A stretch of DNA of 64,000 nt from Pachyseris speciosa (GCA_016490735.1 JAEMWC010000098.1:1205001-1269000), one strand, 5' to 3'; numbered from the stretch's first letter, positions 1 to 11,967 are shown. Numbers and translations: made by a program. The notes: generated from the sequence alone by a model not told the origin.

Positions 1-977
1 TCAATATAGACGTCAGCTGGGCGATTTCCAAACATAAAGCCATTCAGCTGAGAAATATTCTCAATTACCCATAGTAAATCTGCCACTGCATGAGGACTAA
101 ATTGAATCTTTTGATCAAAATCAGGATTCATAAACAAAGCTTGGGATTTACAAAGCTCAATGGACCTGTAGTGAAGTTTAAAAAAATTCACAACTGGGAA
201 AGTTGACACTAGTAAACCAATCACATGTGCAACCTCCCTGACAGAGGGATTTGAACAGGTTAAGAGATTCTTGCAAGAACATAAAATCTTGTCAACTTTC
301 TCATCAGGCAATGAAAGCGTAATAGAAAACGTATCAATAATGAATCCCATATAAGGAATTCGCCTGACTGGAATAAGCTGGGATTTATCGACGTTTATGA
401 CAAATTCCAAGCTTTGTGATAAGTCTCTTAGGGAAGAGAGTTGAGAAAAACACTCTTCCACTGAACTACTAATCATAAGGATATCATCTAGAAATATGAC
501 TACCCTATATCCATTTGCCCATAAATGAGAAATAAACGGTTTCAAGACCCCATTGAAGACTCTAGGAGCAAGACTATAGCCAAACGGCAAACAAGTAAAC
601 TCATATGCTGATCTGACCATTTGAATCGCAAAAATTTGCGATGAGGTCTAAAAATGGGAATGCTAAAATAAGCATTCTTAAGGTCAACTGGAACCAAAAA
701 GACCCCAGGGGAATGGATCAAAGCCGTGTTGATGTTCTTCAGTTTGAGATGAATTTTCTGAACAAAACTGACATTCAAAGGTTTCAAGTTGATAACCGGA
801 CGCATATTGGGTACTAAAATATGATTGAAAGAAACTCATTGAACAAGAAGAAACTTCCTTGATAGCACCCTTCCTTTTCAGCGTAACAATTGCATCATCA
901 ATTAATTGATTCTCAAAACCACCGAAACGACGGGGTTTTGGAACGCCTGTCTTCTTAGGTATATTATCAAATTCCAA
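1..977 (-). pseudogene. DIRS-like retrotransposon reverse transcriptase, broken, runs off window edge
   Basis: Reading down from 977 the minus strand encodes a DIRS-type reverse transcriptase. Visible blocks are a leader containing LKRKGAIKEV, then RPVINLKPLN, then VDLKNAYFSIP followed by HRKFLRFKW, then CLPFGYSLAPRVF, and the catalytic box as FLDDILMIS (normally Y/F-x-DD). From 541 to position 1 the frame is open and continues into the connection region toward RNase H, which lies outside the window. The frame is lost by a one-base shift near 603 and by small indels plus a stop near 800-830, so this copy cannot make a full protein. Its order after the gag-like ORF at 1097-1895 fits a DIRS element. 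It is a different lineage from the copy at 16.6-20.7 kb, whose box reads FLDDGWS. DIRS rather than Ty3 is likely but unproven because the recombinase is not visible. Confidence 0.75.
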
Positions 978-1096
978 ATGATAGCCTGTTACAGTTTCCA
1001 GTACCCAAGGACCACTGGTGAGTTTATGCCAGTTTTCAATATGATATTGCAGGTTGCCTGCATAAGCTTTAGGAACCTGATTCAGGCCTTGTCTGT

Positions 1097-1895
1097 TTAA
1101 ACCTTGAACGTCTTGACTGAAGTTGCTGCATTGTTTCCCTTCCGATCCTGGTACTGCTGTCTGCTGTACCCTCTTGATCCTAAAAAAGGACCTCTCCTTC
1201 CACGCCGTCCAAACTTCTGATTGTAATTGCTCTCATAACGCCTAGTTGTACCAACCCTAGCCAGGGTCTTCCTTGAAATCTTATTCGCTTCGCCAATATC
1301 CCTGATATGTTTAGGTAATTCAATACGAAATAGAAATGTAGTGATTGCATTAGATTTACTACAGACTGACATGCAGAAGTAATATCAGGTTTAAGAAACT
1401 CTCTTCTCTTTTTTTATCTTGCAATTCCTTCAATTTACTATCCAAAGGCTTTTTCGAGCATGAATCATTTATGACATTTATGCGTTCAGCTATAATGACA
1501 ACAACCTTCGGACCAAAACTTTTCTGTCTCCTCGAATATCAAGGGTCAAAGTCCAGCGTTTGAGAACTATTTCTCTTAGCGGCAGGGCTTCCCTCCGCTA
1601 AAATACAAGCCGTAGCATCAAAACCCGAGTCGGGCAAGCGAGCTGAAGGTCCAGATTCTGGAACCGACAGACGGGTTCCTTGCTGACCCGAAACCCTTCA
1701 TCCGAGATAACGTCGACAATGACTCCAAGATTTCACGAATGCCCAGCTGGTCTTGAGACTTTCAATGTCAAATTCCACATCTTCATACTGAAACTCGTCC
1801 GCTAGTACCGTTTCCTCAGCGTTGCTTGCCGGGTTGACTGACTCCTAGCTGGTAATATGAACGCTCAGTTCGAGCGACGCCGAGTCTTTACTCAT
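1097..1895 (-). pseudogene. DIRS gag-like first ORF, with stops
   Basis: An ATG at 1893-1895 opens a minus-strand reading frame starting MSKDSASLELSV, interrupted by several in-frame stops. A final open stretch (1372-1097) is very basic, with FGRRGRRGPFLG and arginine/glutamine-rich sequence. A basic, RG-rich C-terminus just upstream of the reverse transcriptase is what DIRS-type gag proteins look like, and it probably binds nucleic acid. The assignment rests on position and composition, not on a conserved domain. The frame is dead in this copy. Confidence 0.5.
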
Positions 1896-2834
1896 TGTTG
1901 CCGAGATTATAGCGGCCGTGTGTCCTTCTGTTGTGCCGTCTCTGCTATCAAATACTCTATATACGGCTCTGAAGAAGAGAAAAAAGAATGAGCAAACAAG
2001 CAAGAACACGGGTAAAAAAGTCGAACTAAAAATTAAACCGTCTCACTGACCTGTTGCTGCACGAAAGGAAGAACTGATTGTCCGATTCTCTCCTGGGATT
2101 ATATACGTGTCCGTTGATTTGTATTTGAATGGCTTTGAAGTCTGACCGCTGACCTTTTAGTTACCCAGGAAGTACGCATAATTATCCCATAATGTGGAGC
2201 ATGTCGAAAGAGAATTTGAAGTCAGTGGTTCGATAACTACAGACACCTATAAGATACTTTTCTGAACAATACAAGCAAGAATAAGATTGCAGGTAACGCG
2301 CAAGCAACGAAATCCTTTTTGAACAATTTAAGTGAATGTCAGTAAAAGTCAAAGAAAATTCCAAAAATTTGGCTACGGTCAAAAAATCGATTTCGCTCAT
2401 ACTGTCTGTTTGAAGGCCTAGGTAAGCAACTGAATGATATGCGGTTAGCTTTTTTAAATATCCCATATAACGGCAGAAATCACGAAAAACGGTCATCCAA
2501 CCGAAAGCTCGGATTTCACCTCGCGAGAACTCGAAATTTTACAGTTTTCAGGTTCTCGCTACACAGACGTTTACATAGTTAATTGCTTATAAATCTGCTC
2601 ATTTGTCAATGAATTGAGCCCCGCTTAAGTAGACACACTTTTCTCATTTACCGAAGAGTCTAAAATAATCCATATTCAGCGAGGCAAAAAGCTGACCGGT
2701 AGTGCCTCAAATATTCTGATACTTTAACCAAAGACAATTCAGTCACTGGTTTTTGGGTCTACGGTTTCAAATCCTTAGGATCTAGTAGCACTTTTGAGCC
2801 AACGCCCTTCAAAATTCGATAAAATTACAATAGC
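1896..2834. other. No gene recognised
   Basis: This probably holds the 5' end of the DIRS element near 1900-2050 and then unassigned sequence. A 104-codon open frame on the minus strand (2182-2496) has no recognisable motif and no splice or start context, so I do not call it a gene. Confidence 0.4.
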
Positions 2835-3064
2835 CCATTTTACAGTTGTGTGTTCAATGACCTGGCCTCTGAGTGGAAGCGAGGCTGGAGGTGACCTTGT
2901 TTTGATACAAACCTCTCTGTCTTTCTCATGCAAATGTGGACTAATTAGCTTGAGAAAAACTTGATTTACATGTGAAAAGCAGTGAGGTCTGTATCAAAAC
3001 AAGGTCACCGTCAGCCTCATTTCCATTCATAGGCCAGGTCACTGAGCATGTAACTGTAAAATGG
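2835..3064. repeat. Fold-back MITE, about 230 bp
   Basis: The two halves are inverted copies. CCATTTTACAGTT at the left end matches AACTGTAAAATGG at the right, and inside each arm GTGACCTTGTTTTGATAC (left, 2891-2908) pairs with GTATCAAAACAAGGTCAC (right). Arms are about 100 bp with scattered mismatches around a loop near 2930-2960. There is no coding potential, so this is a non-autonomous inverted-repeat element. Confidence 0.8.
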
Positions 3065-5404
3065 ATTATTCAGGCCTTTGAAATCTTCAACTCAGCATAA
3101 CAAGGGACAATAGAGTAAATTAGCTCCTCGGCCAAAGTTTGTGTTTTAAAAAAGCAGCTTCAATATTTTTGACGTTTTGAAACGTTTTTTTTTTAATATG
3201 TTGATGTTAAATATTGTCTACATAGGTTTACAAACAAAGAAACACCAAATCTGTCACCGGCTTCCTAATAGTGTCACGCACGAGGGAGTGTAGCTACAAT
3301 CAGTACAATAACAAACAGATGTTTACATACATTGATTTAAAATAAGTCGTATTTTAAAATATCTTATTTAACTATGTGCCAGATTTCCCAGTTAACTTGC
3401 TGAAATAAAAAAATTTTAGTAATTCGAAGTGGAACAATTAGATTTATTTTTTTTTAAGGATGAGAAGTTCTCACGAAAATGCATCGTTCTCTAAATAAAC
3501 AAACCTACTAATCCATATCTCTGAAACATTACATCTAAATTAACCCAGAGGTCTGATTGTTGTGCAAGTTCATAAACATACAGAACCACGATGTCTTGTT
3601 CGTTCTTGAGTATTGTCGGTGGGATTAATTTGCGGCGCAGACGAACGTACCAGCTCCTCAACTTCGGTCACACCAGTAACGCAGAGTAACATCATAAGAA
3701 GTCCTTGAAATTTTCCGCATTTGAAACAAAAGTAGAATTGATTTTGGCGAGATATCGGTGTTTTCAAAGGCCGACGAATTTATTGGCGATTACTTTCTGC
3801 CCGGTTCATCGTGCCAGGTTAGGCATAGGTTGGACAAGGACGATTAATTTTTGCATTATCCCGGAAGTTGTTTCGGGTCACTGCAAGGAGCTGTGGAAAA
3901 TACGCGCATTGGAAAAAAGAAATAAATTTATTCCAGTCCATGAAGATACTAAAACTTTCAGAACAGCTCGTTCCTGTAGGCTGAGGTAAGTAACCAATTA
4001 TTTGATGTTTATGTACCAAACGGAAACTGTCTCCAACGAATCTTAAGTATTTTCTTCATTTTGATGACAGGTGAATGTATGAAAGGAATTATTTTTTTGA
4101 ACGACGTAAAGAAAGTGAAGGTAATTTCGTTACTTACCTCTTCATTCTCTTGTCAAATCAAATTACCGATAACAACTTTTACCAGTTATGACTCATTCAT
4201 GAGTTGTGCTTATATTACATAAACCAACATTCAGTCTTTCAATTTAGTTTCGCTAAAAGCCTCTTGAGAAAGATATGAACAGGAAAGGGGACGGGGTTGG
4301 AGGGGGGGGGGTCTGTTCAGATGATAATCCTCCGCCCCCTTCTTCTCACCTCTCTGCGTGCAGTCAGCTTTCGATTGTTATTTTATTATCAAAGGGGCGG
4401 AGCAGAGGAAATAGGGGGCTGTAGACCCCCCCAAAAAACGAAAATCTCGACACCCCCGCTAACGCAGAATAAAATTGGTTTGGCAAAATACAAAGCCTTG
4501 TGATCTTTTCACAAATCATTTCATCAGGATGTTGTAATATGTTGTAGGACCTTTTATTTAAACAGCTCTTGCCTGTATTCTATTAGCCAATCAACTGCTG
4601 GATTTCACCACTAAACTAAACAGAAGCGGTTTCCCAAAATGTCTTTCCACGGTTGGATAGCACAAGCAAACCTCTTTGCAATCTTAACAGCCTCCAGTGT
4701 GTCCGTAATAGATTTGTGACCATGGGAGTACGGGGACAATTTTGTCGGGGAGGGGGGGGGGGGGGGCAAGGGGGGCTGGGCTTTGTTTTCCCTAATGAAA
4801 CTTGTATGTCACTGATCAGACTGATGCAACAAGATTTTTTTTCGACTCAATGTTAATATTCATCATCATACATTAGCTGAGGAAACCCCAGGAACACATG
4901 TCAGAAGTTCAAAACACAAAAATAGATGAACTTCACTCACTTAAGCCTAGAAAAGGTATGACGGGCGATTATTCCGCCGCGTCCCACTCAAATGTCAATG
5001 ATCCTTTACATGATGTCATTTTGCCCCGTCTTATTGACATATGCCCTTTGAATGTTACTGTGGCGATGCTACTGCTGGGTGGATGTAAGATTTACAGAAT
5101 GCCCGCTGAAGGCAGGAGCATTTAGGGGGGTCCGGGGACAAGTTCCTTGGAATACAATTTCCAGCGTTTCTAGAGGCAAACCAAAGTGTTTTAATTGCAT
5201 GCACTGTGAATTCAACTCAGCTATGGGATCGAAACAGATAGTTAAGACATTGAAGTACAATTTTTGTTTGTTTTCGTAGTGCCCAAATACTCGGCCGATT
5301 TTGCCCGAATAAGTCAAAAATTCTTGCCTAGTAGCGTTTTTGGTGACAAGAGTTTTGTTGAAAGCTTCGCACATGGTAACCTGACAGGCTTCGGGACTGA
5401 CTGT
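3065..5404. other. No gene recognised; homopolymer-rich
   Basis: Both strands were read and only short shadow ORFs were found. There are G-rich runs at about 4302-4311 and 4742-4776. Nothing supports a gene or a classifiable element. Confidence 0.4.
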
Positions 5405-5735
5405 GACTGATCATCGCAGTTATGAACACTACTTAAGCAGTAGTGAAAATAAAGCCTGAAAAAATTCAGGCTTGTACTCACGGCTATATTACGAGCCAAC
5501 AAAACGACCAGCTCCCAGATTGTTAGCTCAGTCGGTAGAGCGCTGCACCGGTATCGCAGAGGTCGTGGGTTCGAATTCCGTACAAGGCTGAATTTTTTTC
5601 AGGCTTTATTTTCACTACTGCTTAAGTAGTGTTCATAACTGCGATGATCAGTCACATATTTTATCATCAATCCGCAGTTCAAATATATGATTTTCATATA
5701 TTCATTCTCAAAAGTTACTCCTGTTGATTCAGACC
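5405..5735 (+). repeat. tRNA-headed SINE (family A) with an inverted copy of its tail upstream
   Basis: A Pol III-type head has box A TAGCTCAGTCGGTAGAGC (about 5524) and box B GGGTTCGAATTCC (about 5567), followed by a tail containing CAGGCTTTATTTTCACTAC and ending in CATAACTGCGATGATCA. The same tail occurs inverted just upstream (about 5408-5475), so the locus can fold into a large stem enclosing the tRNA-like head. Members of this family recur at 32.9, 33.1, 33.5 and 61.2 kb. The anticodon arm is imperfect and no clean tRNA fold is available, so it is a SINE and not a tRNA gene. Confidence 0.8.
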
Positions 5736-6076
5736 TCGAACTTAATTTGCCATTTCACAGGCGTTCCTAATACAGTTCCAGTTCTGAAAAAAACTGCCTA
5801 AATATATACAATATAATAACTTCTGCATTAGGTTCGACACATGAAAAGTTCGGCGTCTGAATCAGAGCCGTTTCAAAGTCGAAATTTCCGAGTCATCCAG
5901 GCAAAAAGAACGCCTGAGCCGTTCTTAATTAATTCACATGCCGAACCGTTCATGTACTTAATTGAATGTAGTTGGTTCGGCTCATGAAAATTACGGTGTC
6001 TGAATTGGGCCTTAGTTATCATCTTGTAAGTCGTGTTGGCAAATTAAGGATTGTTGATTTTGAAAAAGGTTAATTA
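5736..6076. other. No gene recognised
   Basis: AT-rich sequence following the SINE tail, with two similar stretches containing GGTTCG and CATGAAAA (about 5830 and 5970). No coding or structural feature is seen. Confidence 0.35.
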
Positions 6077-6480
6077 AAAGAAAAACGAAATTTGTCCACA
6101 AGTTTTCAGAACGAGGAATACATGCTGTTCGATCTTTTTGCGTGGTGCTTGTTTAATTACTACTTATGACACGTAATTTGTCCACACGTTAAAAGAAGGA
6201 GAAATACGGGCAGGTGTTGGAGCTACGTGTGCGATGTTTGTTAAATTACTAGTTGAAGAGCGTAATTTTTACACAGCTTACTGCGCTTACAGAAGTGGAA
6301 AACATGCATAATTATAAATTACTAGTCGAAGAACGTAATTTGGCCACAAGCATGTAGAGTAAGGAATACATGCATCTATTATTTCTTCCTGCAAGGTGTT
6401 TGTTCTATTAAAAGTTTTGCGCTTTGACTGTATGGTTTGTCCTTCCGCTTGAAGACCGAGAAATGCACGATGTGTTGGGC
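6077..6480. repeat. Degenerate tandem repeat, about 4 units of 75-100 bp
   Basis: A unit starting TAATTTGTCCACA and ending AAATTACTAGT-GAAGA-CG recurs near 6077, 6173, 6262 and 6335 with many substitutions. The period varies by about 20 bp. No function is visible. Confidence 0.55.
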
Positions 6481-6550
6481 ATGTGTATTGCGTTTCGTCT
6501 AAGAGCATTTAGTTGTTACACACACTTGCACCGTTACACGGCTCTGGTAA

Positions 6551-6649
6551 CAGAAGAGGTATCTAGAAAACCAAAGAAGTAGCGAACGATCGTTTAAGTC
6601 ACTTAAACGATCGTTCGCTACTTCTTTGGTTTTCTAGATACCTCTTCTG
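6551..6649. repeat. Perfect 49-bp-arm palindrome
   Basis: The 49 bases from 6551 (CAGAAGAGGTATCTAG...) are exactly repeated in reverse complement from 6601 to 6649, around a single central base. A second small palindrome follows directly (6648-6674, TGAGATTGCAGAC and its complement). There is almost no loop, so it is a cruciform candidate. Confidence 0.9.
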
Positions 6650-6674
6650 AGATTGCAGACGGTCTGCAATCTCA

Positions 6675-7538
6675 GGTTCCTCGATTTCTTAACAAACCTT
6701 CAAAAACCAGCCAAATTGACTCAAATTGGTGTAAAATTACAAATACTGGATTTTTGTCATCACAAGATTAAATAATTCGAATATGGCATGGTTATCAAAA
6801 GCCCCTTGCCATAAAAACATGGATTCACTTTCACAGTCAAATATCATATTAAATTGTTGCCAGATAAATCCTTGAAAAAATCGAGACTTTTGGAGCTGTT
6901 TCCTTAAGGAGGCTCGCATCAGTTTTTTTGGCCTTGGGGTATACCTGATGACATGAAAATTTCCTATAGAAGACAAGCTTCCATTTCCTTGACACTACAA
7001 CATCTTTTCGATGTATGATCAAACTTGCTTTCCCATTGGTTTCCAAGCAACAGCCATTACCATAGCGACGGTGACAGATTTTTTTCCTATTCGGCCTAAT
7101 TTTTCCCTAATTTTGACAACTTGTGAGACTTTAGTAGTTTCCACTCTTAACGTTTCGTTATGAAGGACTAGATTTCGAGATAATTGACCTTTTTCAAAAT
7201 GAGCGGCCACGCTTTACCGTCGCTATGGTAACAGCCGGCGCTTGGTCACCAATTATAAAACAGACTTTGATCATGCGTGGGAAAGCTATATTAGCGTCAA
7301 GGAAATCGAAACTTGTCTTCTGCAGAAATTTTGATTTCAACAGGTAAACCACAAGGCCAAAAAACCTGATACGAGCCCGTCATCCACAATAACAACCAAC
7401 GGTATAATAACTTTGTCTTACCCAAAAGGTTTTCTTCCGCAGGAACAGTGTCTACAGCATAGAAATCGGCAAAAGCAATAAAATCCTTGCTGTCAAAACC
7501 AAGGGACTCTGATGCCCATTTGTAGACCAGACGAAGGC
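6675..7538. other. 3' flank of the long minus-strand exon; no further gene called
   Basis: A short inverted pair (ACCATAGCGACGGT near 7060, ACCGTCGCTATGGT near 7218) hints at an old MITE. A minus-strand open frame (7297-7686) overlaps the end of the 7539-8779 exon in another frame. It contains protein-like sequence such as KWASESLGFDSKDF and could be a shifted continuation, but I cannot show it. Confidence 0.35.
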
Positions 7539-8779
7539 TTACAACCGCTCCTGGCTTTGAAGCAGCGGTACGTACTGAGAGAGGACACTGGGTGACGTCA
7601 GACCCCTCAAATCTACCCCTTCTTGACTCAGTTCTTGTTTCAGCATGTCTAGTACCTCGAAGAGTTTCTCCCTCTGCGCTGAACATAGCATCACCCGCAG
7701 ATGTTCCGAATCTTTGTCTTTCAGCTTTCTTGCTGCCACGTCATTGAAATGGACCATGCATTTCTCATAGGCTGCCTCACCTGATGCTTTAAGCATGATT
7801 TGGGATTCATATGCTCCTTTCTTGCGAATTTCTCCATCGAGGTGCACAAGTGCCGTTGCTTGAAGTTGTAGCGCTTCTTCCGATTTTTTCTCGATGTGGA
7901 ACCGCTGCGAAAAAATGTCGTAATGGTCGTCGTGACAGACACCCTCGCTGTGACAACTTGTCAGAGATTGTTTTGATCCAGTTAGTTGAAATCTTATCAA
8001 TTTGGATGGATCAAACTTTGCAAAACTGATTAAACTCTGCGAGATGTCTGAAAAACCACGCATCAAGGGTTCATCGGTGATGTCTACTCGATTGGAAATG
8101 ATGTCATTCAGGCGGCCTGAAAACTGTAATAACCTCTTGTGCAATCTTAGGTCTTGTTTGCAGTGTTGGAAAAACCGCTTTAAAAAGTTCAGCATGCGGA
8201 GGATGGCAAAATGCTCGCCCCACATTTCAATTTGTGAGGTAGGATCTACGTCACGATTTTTCATACACAACTGGTGGAGGATTTCACACACCTCAACTGC
8301 AAGCTCCCGGAACCCTTTGTTTAATTCAGCTTTCCGAACATTTGACAGAGACTGCTTGACTTTGTTTTCATCCAGTCCTCTCAAGCCATTTTGCTCTTGT
8401 GAAATCTCGTCCACAAAGATTTCCTTGACATGTTGAATTAGGTGAGGAACGATGGTCGCAAAGGCTTTGATGATGCATTCATCAGACGATGAGCAGATGA
8501 CTTGATATTTCCGAGCGATATCCTCAGGTATTGGTCGGCGAATATTGAGATAATCAAAATGGTTTGTGGATGAGTCTGCTCCGTCTATTCCTTCGGCAGA
8601 ATCTTCCAACTCGATGCAACAGTCCCTTAAGATTGTTTTAACGAGAGTTTGAATTCTGTGCGCAGAATATTTCATCAAATCACTACTGGCACATTGAAAG
8701 CCCGATATCTTGGTTGCGAGTTCTCTCAAGTTCCTGATGTGCATTTGTCCTCTTCGTGTTACTCTGTAGCTTGGTGATA
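7539..8779 (-). CDS. Predicted terminal exon of the ZU5/death-fold host gene
   Basis: An uninterrupted frame of about 413 codons runs from a good acceptor (TTTATACCTTCAG before 8779) to a TAA at 7539. The exon begins with two bases of a split codon, i.e. phase 1, matching the phase-1 donor of the death-fold exon at 28849-29055. The protein is helix-rich and charged (for example ELATKISGFQCASSDL near its start, RLNDIISNRVDI in the middle), has no signal peptide or membrane segment, and I do not recognise its family. Its length and lack of stops in a TE-rich region argue that it is a real, probably recent or selected, coding exon. Linkage to the upstream exons crosses about 20 kb of transposons and is inferred from strand, phase and order. 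It could equally be the last exon of a separate gene. Confidence 0.6.
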
Positions 8780-9156
8780 CTGAAGGTATAAAATGGTATA
8801 AAATTAACAAAAGTAAGATAGGTTACTTGCTTAAGGATCGGAAAGTAACAAACACAGGAGTACGTTAAGACAACTCTTAAGTCTTGAATCTGGCGAGCAG
8901 CTCTTTTTTTTTTTAGTCTCAGTTTATTTATTTTACTATAAAAGTTAACGTTAAAAAGCAACAACGTTTCGACCGATCAACGGTCATTTTCAAGTTGAAG
9001 GATAAAATTTGTTTAACATGCGCTTATATAATAACGCTAATGAGGTACTGATTAAAACTCTAAAATATTTGCATAGAAACAATACGAGAAAATTGCGACT
9101 AGGATGATAGAAAAAAAAAACGCCAAACGAAAGAGACAATATTAAAAGTGAATTAA

Positions 9157-9992
9157 GGTTACCGTGTACCTTCAGGGGTGTCTCTAACCTAAGGGTTGTA
9201 GCGGCTCCCGAGTACAGCCCAGATACCAGGAACCGTATATCAAATTAAAGCTAATTGAACTAGCTATTCGGATATTTCATTAATTTTGTGAGAAGGTGAA
9301 TTACTGAACGCTCCGTCGAGTCTAAGCTCGAAGGTGTAAATCAACTTTTGGAAGCTACAACTAAATGTGATTTTTGTATTAAGGGAAATTGATATTTTTC
9401 TCGAAGTCTGGAACCCAGGCGCTAAAAAACCGTGTTGGGGTTTTCCTTTATTCGACTGCGTTCAAAAGTTACAGAGCATTTTCAAATTGGCTGGAAAAAG
9501 AGACGGAGCGGGCGCACGAAAATGGCTCTCAGCGAAAAACGGTTTTGAATTATCTAATTCCCCAACACGTTTTTGTTGAAGATAAGTTAATCTAGCGACT
9601 GTCCAAATTTGATCGAAATCGAACAAATCGCCCTTGAGTTCTAACTCTTGAAAGTGTCCTCTTCAAGACAAAAATGAAAACAGCGCTTGAAAAAAATCTT
9701 CACTACGCAAACAAACACCGCCTGCAAACACCTCTAATGACGATCGGGCAATCAAAAGCAACTTTTTCGCGTGCAATATTTCCCGCGCAAATTACTCCGG
9801 TTGGCTGCATTCGCATTAACATATTGTCCATGTTTACATCCGGTGCAAATAGGTTTTTCTCTATTTCTCGGCGACTCTTCACTCGTTTTGAAATTTTTTT
9901 TTTTTTTGCTTGAAAGATCACAGTAAAACAGTTCATTTTTATGGAGAAAAATAAATATCAAAAATTTTATACCCTGAACGAACACGCTAACC
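9157..9992. mobile_element. TTAA-flanked MITE (836 bp) inserted in the Penelope end
   Basis: TTAA at 9153-9156 and 9993-9996 flank an element whose ends are imperfect inverted repeats (GGTTACCGTGTACC left; GGTTAGCGTGTTCG when the right end is read inverted). The uninterrupted Penelope sequence is present in the opposite inverted copy at about 12720-12740, where one TTAA-like site is seen and the element is absent. This gives a direct empty-site comparison. TTAA duplication is typical of piggyBac-like transposases. There is no coding capacity. Confidence 0.85.
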
Positions 9993-9993
9993 T

Positions 9994-10290
9994 TAATTAG
10001 GTAAATACTTTTGCGCGGATCGAATCACACTGTTTGCTCAGTTTTGGTTTAAGTTCACGAATAAAAAGCATTTCAAAAAACAGTCTAGTCTACTCTGACA
10101 CTTCTTCAAAAACTTGAAATTTCTTTCGATGGTCTCCGGATCCTTTCCATGCGCGTCCTTAACGCGGTTGCCGATTGTTGATCGCTTATGTTCCTCCACA
10201 CGTTGATGTAGATGTCGACTGGTGAAGCCGACATAGTCTACATCGCACAGATCACGCTTATAATAATATCAAGAATCTATCTTCGCACAG
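9994..10290 (-). pseudogene. Penelope GIY-YIG endonuclease C-terminal part (left inverted copy)
   Basis: Read on the minus strand from about 10275, the frame gives YYKRDLCDVDYVGFTSRHLH, then QRVEEHKRSTIGNRVKDAHG, then DPETIERNFKFLKKCQS and a frameshifted end resembling EMLFIRELKPKLS. This is the canonical C-terminal portion of the GIY-YIG endonuclease of Penelope-like elements, which nicks target DNA for reverse transcription. It is joined head-to-head to the RT start at about 10281. Confidence 0.75.
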
Positions 10291-10291
10291 G

Positions 10292-11967
10292 TTGTCCTTT
10301 CTTCAGAAAAATGGCTTACACCGTGGTCTGGACTTCGCTCTTCCACTATCAGTTTCACCAATGGAAATACAAGCAACCTTCGAAAAAGCCTACTGGAAAC
10401 TTGAACCAAAACTAAGCGATGAGAAAAAAGAACTAGCAGCTGCAATGCTACTTCCTCTTGCCCTCAACTACATCAAGAGGAAAGGCCCGACCACCAAGAT
10501 CAATGTTAAGAGCGATAGGTCAGCTAAAGAGGAGATTACGCGACCGGATAAGGGCTCGTGAATCGTGATCCTCGATAAAACAGAATATGCCAGCCTAATG
10601 AAGGATTCATCTATTAATGACGAAACTAAATTTATGCCCATCAGCCTCGAAAAGACCAAAAACAAAAGGCAGGCCTCCGAAGCACTACCACCCGCTGCTT
10701 AAAAAGGAGAAGGAACTGTCCTCCATCGTACAAAGAATTCTTCCGAAACCCATAGCCGACTCACTGATCCAAAAAGGTTCTAGGCTCGCACACCTTTATG
10801 GTTTACCAAAGACCCACAAGAAGAAACTAGCGGTCCGTCCGATCCTGTCTGCAACAGGAACCTACAACTACAAACTTGCAAAGTGGCTTGATGAGAAGTT
10901 AAAATCTTTGTCCGTCAATGACCAAACCCTCAGTGAATTCTTCTCGTTTGCCGATGATCTCCGTGAGATAAAGATCGACGATCAGGACATTTTAGTGTCA
11001 TACGATGTTTCGTCCCTCTTCACAAACGTACCAGTAGATGAAACAATGGAAATTCTAGAGGAGAAAGCGTTTAAAGACAATTGGTTCAATAAGGAATATG
11101 CCCTTAAAATCACAAAAACTGACCTTATAGTTGTTAGAGGTTGCTAAGAAAAACCAACTTTTCCAATTCGACGGAAATTTGTACGAATGGATGGGGTTGC
11201 CATGGGCTTTCCCCTCAGACCACTAATGATAAATGCGTTTATGTGCCATATTGACGAAAAATTGGAAAATCAAAACAAGATGCCTGCTTTCAATAAGCGC
11301 TTTGTCGATGACACCCTCAGCAAAATGCTCGATGTTTCATCTGCCTCTGAATTCTTGTCAGCACTGAATGAAATCCATCCCTCACTCAGTTTCACAATGG
11401 AACTCGAAAACAATGGTAAACTTCCCTTTCTTGAAATGATGATCATCAGAAATAGTCCCCGACCGGACACGAAGTCTTCGTGAAACCAACTGATACTGGT
11501 ATTTTACTGCATTACCAAAGCCATCACGGTTGACGTAAAGTATAAACATTCTCTAATGCCAATTGGCAGTTTTTCCATCAAGAATGTGAACGTTTAAAAA
11601 CTGTTTTTGCTCGTCTGCATTATCCTGGAACTCTCGTAGAGAATACCATCAGACATTTTATTAAAATGAAAGTCACCGAGGATGTACGTACTAAACAACA
11701 AGTATCCGACGAACATGATGCTCCTATCAGAATTGTCTTACCGTTCAAAGACCAGAAATCAGCATTTGCGGTAAGACACCATCTCGGTTATCTCAGCCGA
11801 AAGATTGATACCATTGTCCAGCCCGTTTACACAAGTCAGAAGATCAAAGGACAAATTCAGACCGAAAGAACACAAACCTCCAATTGTTAATCAACAAAAC
11901 GTTGTTTATTATTATAAGTGTGGTCTGTGCGGTGCAGACTATGTCGGCTTCACGAGTCGACACCTAC
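10292..11967 (+). pseudogene. Penelope-like reverse transcriptase with start of GIY-YIG endonuclease, broken
   Basis: The frame opens with LHRGLDFALP and continues through a TGA after PDKGS at 10559-10561, then shifts into the RT core. RT blocks are LYGLPKTHKKK, VRPILSATGTYNYKLAKWL, SYDVSSLFTNVPVDET, DGVAMGFPLRPLMINAF and the catalytic FVDDTLS. Downstream, after more frame damage, the start of a GIY-YIG nuclease reads VVYYYKCGLCGADYVGFTS and is cut at 11967, where the inverted right repeat begins. Order RT then GIY-YIG is diagnostic of Penelope. At least one nonsense codon and several shifts make it inactive. Confidence 0.85.

Noticed and set aside
2182..2496. 104-codon minus-strand ORF
   Set aside because: No motif, no splice context and no repeat match; length is within chance for AT-rich sequence.
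10212..10415. Plus-strand ORF with protein-like sequence
   Set aside because: It is the antisense shadow of the Penelope endonuclease fused to the RT start; the same appears inverted at 12059-12352.
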